Below, in pieces: positions 46,668-58,235 of a stretch of DNA of 64,000 bases. Each line of letters begins with the position of its first letter. Positions within the stretch are counted from its first letter, which is position 1. The stretch lies in the NCBI RefSeq assembly GCF_933775445.1, contig NC_065872.1, positions 20,026,001-20,090,000 on the forward strand, given 5' to 3'. The position numbers and the translations under genes were made by a program. The DNA comes from Argentina anserina. Taxonomy: Eukaryota > Streptophyta > Magnoliopsida > Rosales > Rosaceae. The notes under the pieces were generated by a model. It worked only from the letters and a program-made list of their open reading frames with translations, had not been told where the DNA came from and did no database searches.

Positions 46668-47419
46668 TCAACTTAGGTAGTAGAGAGCATTTTCTTTCCC
46701 TTCGTCAGTATTTTGTGCAAGTGATGCCCCCAGTGATCGCTCAAGAGCTGCAATATAAAGGATTAGAGGTCTCCCTTTTATAAGTGCTATTAGGACTGGT
46801 GGGTTGAGCAAGTACTCCTTGATATCATCGAAGGCGTTTTGACATTTTTGATCCCACACGAAAGTCACATCTTTCTTCATTAGTCTCGTAAAGGGTTGGC
46901 ATCTACCTGAGAGATTGGAGATGAACCTTCTAATATAAGCAAGCCTCCCTTATAGACCTTGCAACTCACAGAGATTCTTTGGTGGCGGCATTTCTCTGAT
47001 TGCTTTAATTTTGGTACGATCAATTTCTATTCCTCGATACCTGACAACAAAACCGAGAAATTTTCTAGATGTTACCCCGAATGCACACTTGAGTGGATTC
47101 ATTTTGAGCTTATGTTTGCAAAGCTTCTCAAAGACTTTTCTCATATTGCTTAAATGGTGTTCCATTTTCTTGCTATTGACCACCAAGTTATCCACATAGA
47201 ATTCGACTGTGTTGTGTAACATATCATTGGCAATTACAGTCATTGCTCTCTTGTACGTAGCACCCGCATTCTTTAAACCGAAAGGCATCACTGTGTAACA
47301 ATAGACTCCTTTTGGAGTGCGAAATGCTGTCAGCTCTTCATCCTCATGCATCATTTTGATTTCATTATAACCTTAGAAGCCTTACATGAAGGACATAGCG
47401 CCAAAACCTGTTTGTAGCA
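46668..47419 (-). pseudogene. Tat reverse transcriptase, palm to connection
   Basis: Minus strand: DEELTAFRTPKGVYCY, MPFGLKNAGATYKRAM, VEFYVDNLVVNSKKM, HKLKMNPLKCAFGV, KFLGFVVRYRGIEID, then VTFVWDQKCQNAFDDI and PLILYIAALERSLGA. The catalytic YVDD motif is YVDN: the second Asp is lost. A stop follows CELQGL near 46950. The domain's N-terminal part is displaced to 50194-50290 by a solo LTR. Confidence 0.9.
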
Positions 47420-50188
47420 TGTAAGACCCGAGATTGCTAATCTTGATTACTGACACTTTAGGAATAACTAATTGACATTTAAATTAAATGTTGAGTAGGT
47501 AGTTTAATATGTCGATATTAAACTACACATCGACGCGAGTTCGGAAATATCTTCGGAATATTTTTCTGACGCTCGGTTTTGTTTTACGAATTTCTAAAGT
47601 TGTGTTTTGTTTTAAAAATAATTTTCTGTTTTGGGTATTTGTTTTCAAGCTTTGAAGAAAAAACCCAAAATTTTTGACCCGGGCCCAAGGCCCGAGCCCA
47701 GCTCTCTCTCTCTCTCCCTTTTCTTTTTCTTCCTCGCGTCTTCTTCTTCTCCCTCATTTCTCTGATTTTCTTTTCCTTCTTCCTCCACCGAGACGACAAC
47801 GCCACCTTCTTAGCCTTGTGATGCCATCCTCCGGCAAGGGAGCCAACATGCAACCACAAATTCATACTCACCACCTCATTCTTTATCTATCCATATTAGA
47901 AACCTCCCCAAACAACCCCAATTTTGGTGAAATTGGAGTTCTTGCAGAGTTCTTGAGCTCAAAAATCGTCTCGCTTGGTAAGCTTGATTCTTGTTCCTCA
48001 AAACCCAGTTCAGTTCCTCTTCTGATTTCAATCAACAAAGCCTAAATTTTTGTTCTTTGTTTTATGGGTTTTGTTACCACTGTTGTGCTTCGCCTTCGAG
48101 CTTTCTCCTTCCGACGATTCCAAGAGCAACGGCGAGCTTGTACACATTTTATTGGTAAGCTAGCCTCAAGCAGCCTTTTTGATCATGTTCTTTCTTCGTA
48201 TTTCATCGAATTGGAACCTAAAATCACTCTTTCCTCTCTCTGTCGTGACCCTCGTAATGCCGACGATTTTTTTCTTCATCCTTGCGTCGACGAGATGATC
48301 TTGATGAAGCACATAAGCTTTTGGGCAGTACTAGTAACATGGAGGAAGTGCAGCAGCCTCGGCTCTGCGTTTTGAGTCCGAGAGGTAGCAAATTGTCTCA
48401 TTTTCCTTCTTTCCTTTTCGATTTGAACTTGTTGGAATGTGGTGAATCTTTCAATGTTGCTGCATTTTGGTTTTGTTGTGATCGGAGTAGACTTTTAGGT
48501 CGGATTGTTGGTCGAGAAACAATAGGGTGAAAACCCTCGATTTTTAATGTCTTACTTTTAAGTTTTTTTAATGTTTTACTATGATGTGAAATTATGAAAA
48601 TACCCCTGGCAGTTTTACTATTACTATTTACTGTTTGACTCTGAATTTTACGGTTTTATCCCAAGTTACCTTTTTACCATTTACTAAATGATTTAAACGG
48701 TATTACTTTTATCTACGGTAACTTAGTGAAAACCCAATTTGAACTAAAAAGGCGATGAATGAAGATAACTTTTAGTTACGACTAATGTTAGTTCTGATTC
48801 TCCTGGTTCGAGAATCGAGAACTATTTAACTTAGAAATATGTCGGTATAATAAATAAGTCGTCGATATGATTCTGAGTAACTTTTATAACCATAAAGTAT
48901 GTTTAGTATCGGTCGACTATTGAAGTAGGATTATTTTCAGATTTTCTGAGAATTGGTCAACATGGTCAATTCCTGGTCATACCAGAAAAGACTTGGTCAA
49001 CAAAAAGTCAAAGGTTGACTTTCCTGGTCAAAATAGGAAAATGATTAAGTCAACTTATCATCGATTTTCGAATTGAAATTGACTCCTTATGTGATTCATA
49101 AATTCAGAGTTGATGCTACGAGATCGAGCAGTGGAGTAGTAGTAGCAGCTACTTCTATCGATTTGGATAAAGGCTGGGATTCTACACGTCATTCCAGGTA
49201 GGGGAGCTAACCCTCCTGTGTTGATTTTAGGTCAATTATAATTGCATAGTCTAGTTTTCGGTTGAATGATTTATGATGCATTAAATGTTGCGAAAACCCG
49301 AGACTAGGCGCAATTTTGAGATAGGGTAAGTAGTGAATCCTTGCGTGTGTTGACCTGAGAGTGACGGGAGCCTAGCATTCTAGGTAATCCTACGGTGTCG
49401 ATGACCGTGAATCTTTGGAGGTGCATTACCCTGTTTATTATTGGATCCATTCTATTCTATATTATTGAGGGATTCCGTTTAAATGGACACTCTCGCTACT
49501 TTGTGCTACAACAGACATGTAGTTGGCCTCGACTATTTAGTCGCTAAGATCGATTGAGCATTGCTTGAAGTTGAATTTGCCTTTGGAGCTCCACAAACTA
49601 TTTTAGTATGATATTCCCAAACTTGCATTATGTTTTAAATATGGTTTTTTTTGGACGTCCAAAACCTACCCTGAATGTTTTATAAAACTTATCCTTACTT
49701 GACATTCAAACCTTATGGGCGGGCATGCCCCTACTGGGCAAGCGAGGACAATGCTTACCCTTACTTTAGTTCCCTTGCAGGTTCGATTGTGATTTCTGGA
49801 GCTAAGAGTCTCATTTGAGAGTTAGCGTTCGTGTTCACCCTCATGCATCTCTTTCTCATGTCTTGTACCAATGTTTTCGAGTAAAGTTTTTCTGAGGTCT
49901 CCTCTTAGTATTTTGCCACTTTTTATTTAGCTTTTGGGTTGTTAAATATGTTTAGTATTGGGCCGGTGGCACTAGCGCTACCTTCTGCATTCTTTGTTGT
50001 ATAAATTTATTTATTTTCTCGGAAATGGAAAGTTTTATTATTTATTCGTGAACGTGTTTGTCTTGTCGAAAAAAATTTCACTTGTTCACGTTAGTGAGTG
50101 TCTAACGAAAACCTAATCGCTACGTTCGCTTGCTAAAATCCTTTTTTAGTCCTAATATACTGTTCATGTTCCAATCTGGGATGTGACA
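47420..50188 (+). mobile_element. Solo LTR (2.77 kb) inside the Tat reverse transcriptase
   Basis: It starts TGTAAGACCCGAGATT and ends CTGGGATGTGACA, with perfect 5-bp flanks TAGCA (47415-47419 and 50189-50193). Removing it rejoins the RT reading before DEELTAFR. The beginning TGTAA(T/G)ACCC(C)GA resembles the Tekay LTR here, so it is likely a Tekay/Del relative in plus orientation. A (CT)n run lies at 47702-47717. Reading frames inside (for example 47674-48045) are not supported as genes. Confidence 0.9.
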
Positions 50189-50570
50189 TAGCATCAACCA
50201 ACAATTCTGTGATTGGTAAGGGAAATTCATCTTTTGGGCATGCCTCAACTCCCAGAAACTTTTGCCTTGAGCATCTTGTTCACTTGTTGAACTGTGACCC
50301 TGAGGGGACTGGCTTTTGAAGCTATCTTACCCATTTTTAATTTAACTTTCTAAAGAGCAGATGATATAGATCTTGACTTCATGTTCTTGAAAGAAACTAC
50401 TCGCCTTTTCTGACCTTGTGTACCATCAAACATTGTGGAGATTACAATATGATTGCTTGGAATAGATTGATCAATCTTGCGAAGAGGATGAACGTAGCTT
50501 GTTATGAGTGTCTCCATCGTGTCTTTGATTTGTATCATGACTTTCTGCCCAGGCTCTCGTTGGTCCTTCC
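50189..50570 (-). pseudogene. Tat reverse transcriptase, N-terminal remnant
   Basis: The minus strand near 50200-50270 encodes, across frames, pieces like MPKR/EFPL and ITELL that fit the 'CPKDEFPLPITELLVDA' block just before the RT segment at 47419. Upstream sequence to 50570 is too decayed to read as the usual fingers region, and part appears deleted. Confidence 0.5.
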
Positions 50571-51676
50571 TTATGTACTTGAAGAGTATCTTTGGCTTTG
50601 ATGCCTTTGGGATCCGAGACGTTTCATTTTCTGAAGGTAACTCAGCTTGAGTTTAGAATGCTTAGGTGAACCAGGAAGCTCCGATCTTTCCACCTCTTCT
50701 ACATGCTCGGGTATTTGAATTGTGACTGTTTCATTGGCAGTAGGCAATTCCAAAGATTTATAGAACTTTGCATCTGAGTAATTCACTTCCTCGCCTCTGA
50801 ACGGGTCAGTGTCTGCAACAACCCTCTTGGCCTCTCCTTTTTCTATCCATTTGAAACATTGATGTAACGTCAAAGGGACAACACCATAGTTATGGAGCCA
50901 TGGGCGCCCTAATAGAAAATTGTAGGACGTTAGAGCATCAATCACATGAAATAAGGCATTTGAGAATAACTCCCCAATTTCCATCTAAAAGAGAATAGCT
51001 CCCATCGCTTTTGACCAGCCTAATTGAAACCCTGGATAGTAAGCATGGATGGGGATAATTGTTTGGCACTCATTACCATGATGTGGAGCATTTTGAGAGG
51101 TAGCAAATTCACAGCTGAACCACAATCGAGCAGGATTCGGTTAACCGTAGTTGTACCCACAAGTCCGGTGACATAGAGAGGTCTATTATGATATTCATGT
51201 CCCAACAACAAGTCTTCCTCCCCAAATGTGATACAACTCATGCAACTTGGGCAAATTCTTGATGTGGTTGTATCGACTTCTGTCATCTCATCTTTATACA
51301 AATCTGGACTCAATAAGGCTTCAATCAATGCTTCTCTTAAGTCTTTTGACATACGTAAAGCATCATACACGCTTAAAAGGGAAGGAATGCGTTGGAGGTG
51401 CGCCAAGATGTCATATTTGCACTTTTGTGGGATTTCTTTCGACTTTTTTGATGTCTCCTTTGTAGATTTCCCTTCTATAGGCTTTTGTGGCACAACATCA
51501 GTTGACTTCTTCTTATCACCCTTCAATTTATACTTCTTGGACACTTTCAAATCCTTCTGGCTAGCAAATGGAATAGCTAGACCAGAATGCAAGTGAATTT
51601 GGTCAACCTCAAGCTTGGAATCATTCTCTATTTCACCATCAGTGTCAGAAGCCGTGGTTGAGTTAATCATGACCAT
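50571..51676 (-). pseudogene. Tat protease and protease-RT linker
   Basis: Minus strand: a Lys/Ser-rich basic region (51400-51600), then VYDALRMSKDLREALI, SCITFGEEDLLLGHEYH, VNRILLDCGSAVNLLP (retropepsin active site; Tat elements commonly have D-x-G-S-A), and after a stop near 50985 the linker NALFHVIDALTSYNFL, GRPWLHNYGVVP, LHQCFKWIEKGEAK. The protease cleaves the polyprotein in active relatives. Reading is fairly long, suggesting modest decay in this part. Confidence 0.85.
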
Positions 51677-52583
51677 AGAGCATTGGAGTACCTCTTCATT
51701 GTCCTCATCCTTCTGATCATTTTGGAGAAGTTCCTTAGGTAGAAATTCTCTGAGTGTTATCGGAGCCCTTGGTCGCTGCCCATAATCATCTTCCTTGCGA
51801 GATTGAACCTTTTTCGTTGTATTGTTCTTTTCCTTTGGATTTTTGGAGTTGGACCCATACGACTTTTAGTATTTGAAGGTTTAGATGCCACTGAAGGGGG
51901 TTTCTGATGTACTTTCCATTTTGAAATCCCCCAATCACAATTCGTTACTCAAAGCCATCTGAATCCTCCCACACATCAAAGCTTGTTCACTCATGAGCTC
52001 ATACAGAGTTGGAATGTTAGGATTTCCTGGACGAGGCATGTTTGGGTACGCCTCAACAACAGTGACTTGCTTGTCGACTTCAAATGCAACTGATATAGCA
52101 TTTTCAAGCTTGAAACAACAATTGTTGTCATATTTGTTATCGTTGTCTTTTTCGAAGACGACTCAAAAACGATTTTGTAACTATCGATCATCTCTTGGAC
52201 TATATCTTTGAGAACATATCAGTCCTTCAACGTGTGGCTAATTAAGCGATGATACCGACAATATTTAGGATCGTTATCTTGTTCATCTTAGCTGGGCACT
52301 TTGATTGAGGGAGTTTAATGGCATTTGATTCGAAGAGCACTTCAAAAATTGAGTCGATATCTTCATCATCAAAGGAATACTGAACACTCTTCTTTCCTTG
52401 AGCGTGAGTCTCCAAGGTCGATCATCCATATCTTTGTTATTATCATTGTTTGTGTTGTCCTTGCTGCCTTCATTCTTCTTCTCACTCTTGTTAAATTAAG
52501 GTGGTGGTCATTGATTCTCCCTTCTTGACAACTGACTTCTTGGCGTCATTCTTCTTTTCTACAACTTGTATTTATGAAGTCTT

Positions 52584-53161
52584 TTAGTGGGCATTTTGTT
52601 TTTCAACATTGCTTGCCTTTGACACCAAGGAGTCAAATGTCAGAGATTCTCCCGTGCCAACATGTATTGTGACCTTTGGAAGGATGTTATTATAGCATAT
52701 TTGAACTACAAACATCTTAGATAATTTCTCAGGGGACTGAAGATTGAGGCTTCTCCACCTTGTAATAAACTCAGCGCTGCTTTCACCAGTAATCTGCTTT
52801 GTGTTAGCCAGGTCCATAACAGAGATAACCATCTTAGAACTGACAAACTGGGCCATAAATTCCTTTTGCATCTCATCCCATGTATGAATAGACCCTGCCT
52901 CAAGCTGATTATATCATGTGAACCCGACTCCGCTGAGGGATAGGACGAACTGTCTAACCAAAAAAGCATCTGATTGAGAAGTCTCGCCGCATGCTGAATA
53001 AAAATGACAAGATGCTCTTTCGGAGAACCAGTTATGCCATCAAACTTGTCAAATATTGGCCTTTGATAACCTTTTGGGAAAGAAATTGCATCATAGTGAT
53101 CGGGATATGGTTTGCGAAACCCAAGAACTGGTGTGGCTAAAGATGACTGAAATGACTTCAA
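52584..53161 (-). pseudogene. Tat gag, capsid region
   Basis: Minus strand in two frames: PDHYDAISFPKGYQRP, FDKFDGITGSPKEHLV, then FMAQFVSSKMVISVMDL, TKQITGESSAEFITRW, KMFVVQICYNNILPK. These are the Retrotrans_gag blocks of the Tat group ('YPKGF..P.F.KFDG', 'DL..TKQ..GE....YI.RWR'). A frameshift near 52860 joins the two. The zinc knuckle and the region 51680-52580 are decayed beyond recognition. Confidence 0.75.
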
Positions 53162-53225
53162 TGCTTCAGCTACTATATTTTTGACTCATTATGCTGTGAG
53201 CACCATGTTTTCTTCTAGCCATACT

Positions 53226-53593
53226 GCGTCTTAAAATTTAGAGAGGCTCCCATGTCCCAGGATAAGAGTCATCACCATAAACTGGATATTCTCTGTTTTT
53301 AGATCGTTGTGGCCTTCCTCGAGCTTTTGATGGAGCATCAAGAGCCTTTACAATCTCTTTTACAAGATTTTTTGGATCAGGCACCTGGCTACTTTGTGAT
53401 GCTATTGTTTTGAGGAGATGGTAAGACTCTGAGAGCCTCCTCTCGTCTGTTGAGTTTCACACTCATCTTCATAAAGTTCATCACCCTCGTTACTATTTGT
53501 AGAAGTTGCCTCACTCTGTAATTGGCAGGTAAACTGGTATTGTGCCTATCATAACATAGATGGACATGGGAGCCTCTCTAAATTTTAAGACGC
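53226..53593. repeat. Perfect 32-bp inverted repeat around 304 bp in the Tat leader
   Basis: 53226-53257 and 53562-53593 are exact reverse complements (one contains GAGAGGCTCCCATGTCC, the other GGACATGGGAGCCTCTC). The segment between belongs to the gag upstream region. This looks like a local inversion or snap-back duplication, not a transposon, because no target duplication is seen. Confidence 0.85.
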
Positions 53594-54012
53594 TTTGACC
53601 TGTGTTCGCCTCCACTGTTACTGGTGTCGGTTGGCCAATGTTTTCCAAGATGGCTTCAATTGTCTGAAGTTGAGTCTCTCTTCCTTTGAGACCTAGCAAT
53701 TCTCTTTCTTTGATTTCAAAAAGCATTCTTGGAAGGATCCTTCACTATTTGAGGCTTAACAACTCTTGCATCTACCATATTTTGTTTCCTTCCAAGCTTA
53801 GGTTTGTGTTGGTGCGGGTGACAAGCTGATGGCCAATCACAAATGACACACGATGACCATTCCGCTTTGGGTGGGTAGCAGTAGCCGGGAACTTGTGAAA
53901 GAAAATTGTGGGTTGTAGTGCCATTGATTCGTTTTTCCCAACCAAAATACACACACACACACAAGTTTAATGACTTCATAAAAAGAGATAAAAAGGAAAA
54001 TGGCCTCCCATT

Positions 54013-54022
54013 GTGGTCGCCA
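54013..54022 (-). promoter_or_regulatory. Primer-binding site of the Tat element
   Basis: The minus strand reads ATTTTTGGCGACCAC; TGGCGAC is complementary to the 3' end of tRNA-Arg, the primer used by Ogre/Tat elements. It lies 7 bases inside the putative 5' LTR edge (TGTAGAGC at 54030 on the plus strand). Confidence 0.6.
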
Positions 54023-54430
54023 AAAATTATGTAGAGCAAAAATGTGAATAAACATGATTTCACCCTAACACAATCTCGCCCTGCAATAGAGCATTAAATA
54101 TGTCAGTTCGAGCCATTCAAGACAATATCATATCTCTTAATTACAACCCTTGATTCAAAGGAAAACCCTTGAATTCAAAATACGAAGTCACCGAGAGATG
54201 TGTGTTTATGTGGATTTGCAATTGCCCCTGATTTGTTTTACAGGCTACCTACGGACCCCGGAAAGGATCAAGCCCTTCAAACTTTGGTGAGGTATTTGGG
54301 TGAATTTGGTTTAGAAAGAACCATGGATTCGGTATAATATTTGGTTGCATCTAGATTTAAATCAAGATTGCCTACATACCCTGTGAAGGGATCAAACCAT
54401 TGTAGTTCTTACAAAGGTTTTGTGTCATTA

Positions 54431-55561
54431 TATTTCGATAAATGTATTTATTTAGGTTTTACGTCATTTTGTTGTAAAACCACACTTCGAGTAACCGATG
54501 CGAACACCCATGTCTCTGAGCTGAAATATATAACGCGCTTCTCGACTTTGGTCCGCACTCTAAGTCTGTGCTTCTCATAAGTGATTTAACAGCACAAAGC
54601 ATTTTTTTCCTTCCTCCTCTTTCTTTTATGTCGAACTTCATTCCCACATTCTTCACTTCCTCTGTTTCCTTCTTCTACATTGAACAAAAGCCACAACCAA
54701 GGCGTGATGCTGAGGTGGTGCCATTTCAGAGTATGAAACTTAGAGCCCCGACATTCAAGAGAAGAGAAGCTGAAAACTGGAATGCTGGAGTGGTACAGTA
54801 CCATGACGGCCAACACTTGTTTGTCGAAATGCCAAGGGGAACTTTTGCAACAATTTCCACAAGGATTAATTGGAACGAGCTCCACATTCCTCTCATGGCT
54901 TGAGTTGAAGTCCAGAAACAAAATGGATTTGAAGTTCGAAGTTGATGCGGAGGTGAAATAACAATGAGCATTCTTGTCCGAGAAGGATTGAGCTAGCAAG
55001 GTAAGTACTTCAATTTTTGCTCCTCCTATCTTGTAATCAACAACTTATTTCCTTCTCTTCTTTTTGGTGACTTTTGGGTTGTCGCTACCGCTGTCGCTGG
55101 GAGTTGAGGTGAGCATGCCGGTGGAGAAGAAAAATTTTGTGCCAGCGCCAACAGAAAGACATTGAGATCGGTGCGCATTTATTTTAAAGCTTTGTTCTTT
55201 GTTGAATTGTGAACCCACCGCTTGAACTTTTCTCCTTTAGTTTAAATAGCAACATCTGAAAGCTTTTTTGCTTATGCCATGAATCCATCATATAGCTATC
55301 TGATGCTTAGAAGCATAAATATCTTGCTTTGTTTAATTGAATAGAGCTAAACCAGACCACCACCGAAAACTTGTTTTGGTTTAAATTGCTTTGTGCCTTT
55401 TTCAAGACAAAGAAAGGTGGGGATCTTGTTTGATGCATTTTTTTTGGGAGGAGAGCCATTCCCTTTTCCCTATGTGGGTGAGAATATCAACCATGGAGGT
55501 TTTTTGCATTTTAGCGAGCCCCCCTGAAGGTGTTAACACCAACTGTGCCTGCAACGGTAGT
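54431..55561. other. Probable Tat 5' LTR remainder and unassigned sequence
   Basis: A plus-strand frame at 54568-54903 and its antisense are open for over 330 bp but match no family I know. No intron, start context or domain supports a gene. The last 30-40 bp (55520-55561) may be kinase sequence of the MIK2-like gene (minus strand TTVAGTVG), since the Galadriel element inserted at 55561. Confidence 0.4.
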
Positions 55562-56903
55562 TGTCACAGGGTTGTAGTCTAGTATTAAACTTTTTGCCCT
55601 ATGATGGCGTTAGATAGCCTCCCCTACCTAACCAGCCTCTTTACATTCACACACTCGTGTAGAGTTGCACAGCGGATCTATTTCTTATGAGCTACAATGG
55701 AACATTCAACATGCACACTCAAACATTCAACACACACACTCACAAGACAATCGTGTTTACGGGGACCCTTCCCCAACCTTTAACTTTATTAAAGGAATAC
55801 AAGAGTACAAGAGACTTTCAGCCTTAGCAATCGAACATGCTTGATCTGCCTAGTTCTCCCTATGCCTATGATGCACTACTCTCGTCTGTCTTGCTGTTTT
55901 ACAAAAACACCAATACTCTAACCTCTCCAATGACAACCCCATTGGCTTAGGTATTGTTGCACTGCAATTGTGCATGGCGGTTGACACCCCCAACCGCCCT
56001 AGGGTTATGTGGCAGCCTGCATGCTTGCCAAGCAAGCCTTGTAACTTCCATGCCATCCCACTACCTTGCAAGTAACTGCTGGTCCTATCTTCAAGCATTG
56101 GTAACCACCTCGCAGGAATAACTGCCCACCAAGCATGGATAACTTCCCACTACTCAGTAACTGCCTTGTCATGCTTGGTAACTGCTCCCCACTTGCTAGT
56201 AACCGCCCATTAGTTGATAATGCTTGGTAACTGCCGTGTATGCTTGATAACTGCCCTTCCACTTGCTCAGTGGGTAGTAACCGCCCACTAACTGGATAGT
56301 GCTTGGTAACTGCCGTGCATGTGTCATGCATGCCCCTGCATGCCAACTGTCGCAGCCTCTGCTATCCACTTGCATGCACACTGCGCGCACGCATGCCTGC
56401 TTGCTTGCTGCCTATGCTTGTCTGCCACTGTTTCCCCTACGCGCCGCCACCCTGCTGTCCGCGCCTTGCCATGCATTGCCTACTCTCAATGCTGGTCTTG
56501 GTTGTCAGTCCTAGCGAGGCTAATATCCCCGCGCTGGTCCTGCTAGTGAGGCTAATCTGCCTGCACGTATGCTAGTGAGGCTAATCTGCCTGCACTTATG
56601 CTGGTTAGGCTAATACTCCCGCACTGGTCTCTGCTAACGAGGCTAATATGCCTGCACTGTCTTCTGGTGAGGCTAATATCCATGCCACTGATCTGCTAGC
56701 GAGGCTAACGTCCCTGCTACTGATCTTGTTAGCTAGCGAGGCTAATGTCTCCGCCTGCTAGTGTGCTAGCGAGGCTAATATCCAGCCACTGACTTGCCTT
56801 GCTTAATCATGCACATGCTTAGACTTCACATGTGTGTGCCTTGCCCAGGCATGGCCCAAGGCTCATGCCGTGCCCAGGCATACTCGGCACTAAGGGGCTA
56901 ACA
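55562..56903 (-). repeat. Galadriel 3' LTR
   Basis: Plus-strand TGTCACAGGG...GGGGCTAACA. The right half contains about ten degenerate units of 'GAGGCTAAT(A/C)T(C/G)CC(T/C)GC' (56510-56790), and the middle repeats of 'TTGGTAACTGCC' (56090-56330). Cys-rich reading frames in it are chance products of these repeats. Confidence 0.95.
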
Positions 56904-56916
56904 AACCTCCCCCACC
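56904..56916 (-). promoter_or_regulatory. Galadriel polypurine tract
   Basis: Minus strand GGTGGGGGAGGTT immediately before the 3' LTR start TGTTAGCCCC. Confidence 0.85.
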
Positions 56917-58235
56917 AGAGCTGGACGACGCCCTCGTCGTCGATGGGTTTTTGAGGTAGTCTTGAATCTGCTTTTCAAACTGCCATAGGGTAACATCCCT
57001 CTCCCAAGTTGCATCTGCCGTGCTGCTTCCTTTCCATTGTACTAAGAAGTCGGTTCGACGATTCTTCTTACTTTGCCCCAAGGTCCGGTGATCAAGTATC
57101 TTCTCCAATTGCTTGTCGAATTGCTTTCGAATAACAGGATGTGCTCTCTTCACTTGTTGACGTCCCATATCAACTAAATCTTTGTGAAAAGGCTTTAGAT
57201 AACTTACATGGAATGTAGGATGAACTTTCAATCGTTCGGGTAGCTTCAGCTTGTAAGCTACCTTTCCAACCCGCTTCACCACTTCAAATGGACCATCGTA
57301 CTTAGGAATTAAGCCTCGGTGCACTCGAATTGCTTTCGAATAACAGGAGGTGCTCTCTTCACTTGTTGACGTCCCATATCAACTAAATCTTTGTGAAAAG
57401 GCTTTAGATAACTTACATGGAATGTAGGATGAACTTTCAATCGTTCGGGTAGCTTCAGCTTGTAAGCTACCTTTCCAACCCGCTTCACCACTTCAAATGG
57501 ACCATCGTACTTAGGAATTAAGCCTCGGTGCACAGCCTTGGAATTTATCTTTTTCCAAATCTGTGGTGTCAATTTCAATAACACCATGTCACCAACGTTG
57601 AACTCGAGTGACCTCCTGCTTGCATCCACACTTTTCTTCATGCGTCTTTGAGCTTTTGCCAAGCTATCTCGGGCTTGCTCAATCAGTTCCTGCTTTTCCC
57701 AAGCAAACTTATATGCAGCAGGGCATTGACCTCCTGCCTTCTGCCTAGCCACTTCAACGGGTGTTTGGGGTTGCTGCCCCAATGCTATTTCTGCCGGACT
57801 CAAACCAGTCGACGAAGACCTGTGCAGATTGTAACTGAACTGGGCTGCATCCATGAGACTGAGCCAATTCTGCTGACTTGCTGTAACATAATGCCGCAAA
57901 TACTCTTCAAGTAAGGCATTAATCCTCTCCGTTTGGCCATCCGTTTGAGGATGATTGGCTGTTGAGAACTTCAACTCCGTACCAATCATGTTGAACAACG
58001 AAGTCCAAAATCTACCAGTAAATCTAGTGTCGCGATCACTGATTATGTCTTCGGGTATCCCAAAATACTTCACCACGTGCTTAAAGAAAAGCTCTGCTGC
58101 CGTGTCCGCTGGGCATGCTTGTGGTGTTGGTATGAAAATAGCATACTTGGAAAATCGGTCTACAACGACCATGATGGAAGACATTCCATCTACATTTGGC
58201 AAACCGCCATGAAATCCATGGAAGCAGATTGCCAT
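56905..58235 (-). pseudogene. Galadriel integrase core and chromodomain, disrupted by a tandem duplication
   Basis: Minus strand: [19 protein letters not shown] (first Asp), IISDRDTRFTGRFW (second Asp), NHPQTDGQTERINALL (Glu), FSYNLHRSSSTGLSP, the GPY-like KYDGPFEVVKRVGK and VHPTFHVSYLKPFH. A 209-bp segment then repeats (57325-57533 followed by 57116-57324), so the first copy runs out of frame at FECTEA. The second copy continues to the chromodomain QLEKILDHRTLGQS, DFLVQWKGSSTADATWE and ends before the PPT. The chromodomain guides integration to chromatin in relatives. 209 is not a multiple of three, so integrase and chromodomain are separated. Confidence 0.9.
57116..57533. repeat. 209-bp tandem duplication (two units)
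   Basis: Units 57116-57324 and 57325-57533, each starting TCGAATTGCTTTCG, almost identical (one G/T difference near 57154/57349). The segment codes for the GPY-like end of the integrase. Confidence 0.9.

Larger units (their letters stand above)
43080..54430 (-). mobile_element. Decayed Tat-lineage Ty3/gypsy retrotransposon (Ogre/Tat type), nested insertions
   Basis: On the minus strand from right to left: PBS (54013-54022), gag (about 53160-52580), protease and linker (51680-50570), RT split by a solo LTR (50290-46668), RNase H (46516-46091), integrase N-part (45410-44940) and core (44340-43640). Domain order gag-PR-RT-RH-IN fits Ty3/gypsy, and the PBS start TGGCGAC and the 'FHVIDALTSYNFLLGRPWLH' linker fit the Tat group. 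Many stops and frameshifts are present. The 5' LTR probably begins at 54030 (TGTAGAGC on the plus strand); no matching 3' LTR was found, so the left side is truncated or too diverged. Confidence 0.8.

Noticed and set aside
47674..48530. ORFs with a signal-peptide-like or RNA-binding look
   Set aside because: They lie within a solo LTR with a perfect TAGCA duplication and have no domain.
54568..54999. Open frames on both strands near a probable Tat LTR
   Set aside because: No recognised family or splice signals; codon-like openness on both strands suggests repeat DNA.
56299..56575. Cys/Pro-rich small-protein-like ORFs, repeated at 62423-62699
   Set aside because: They fall in LTR repeats and occur in three frames at once, identical in both LTRs.
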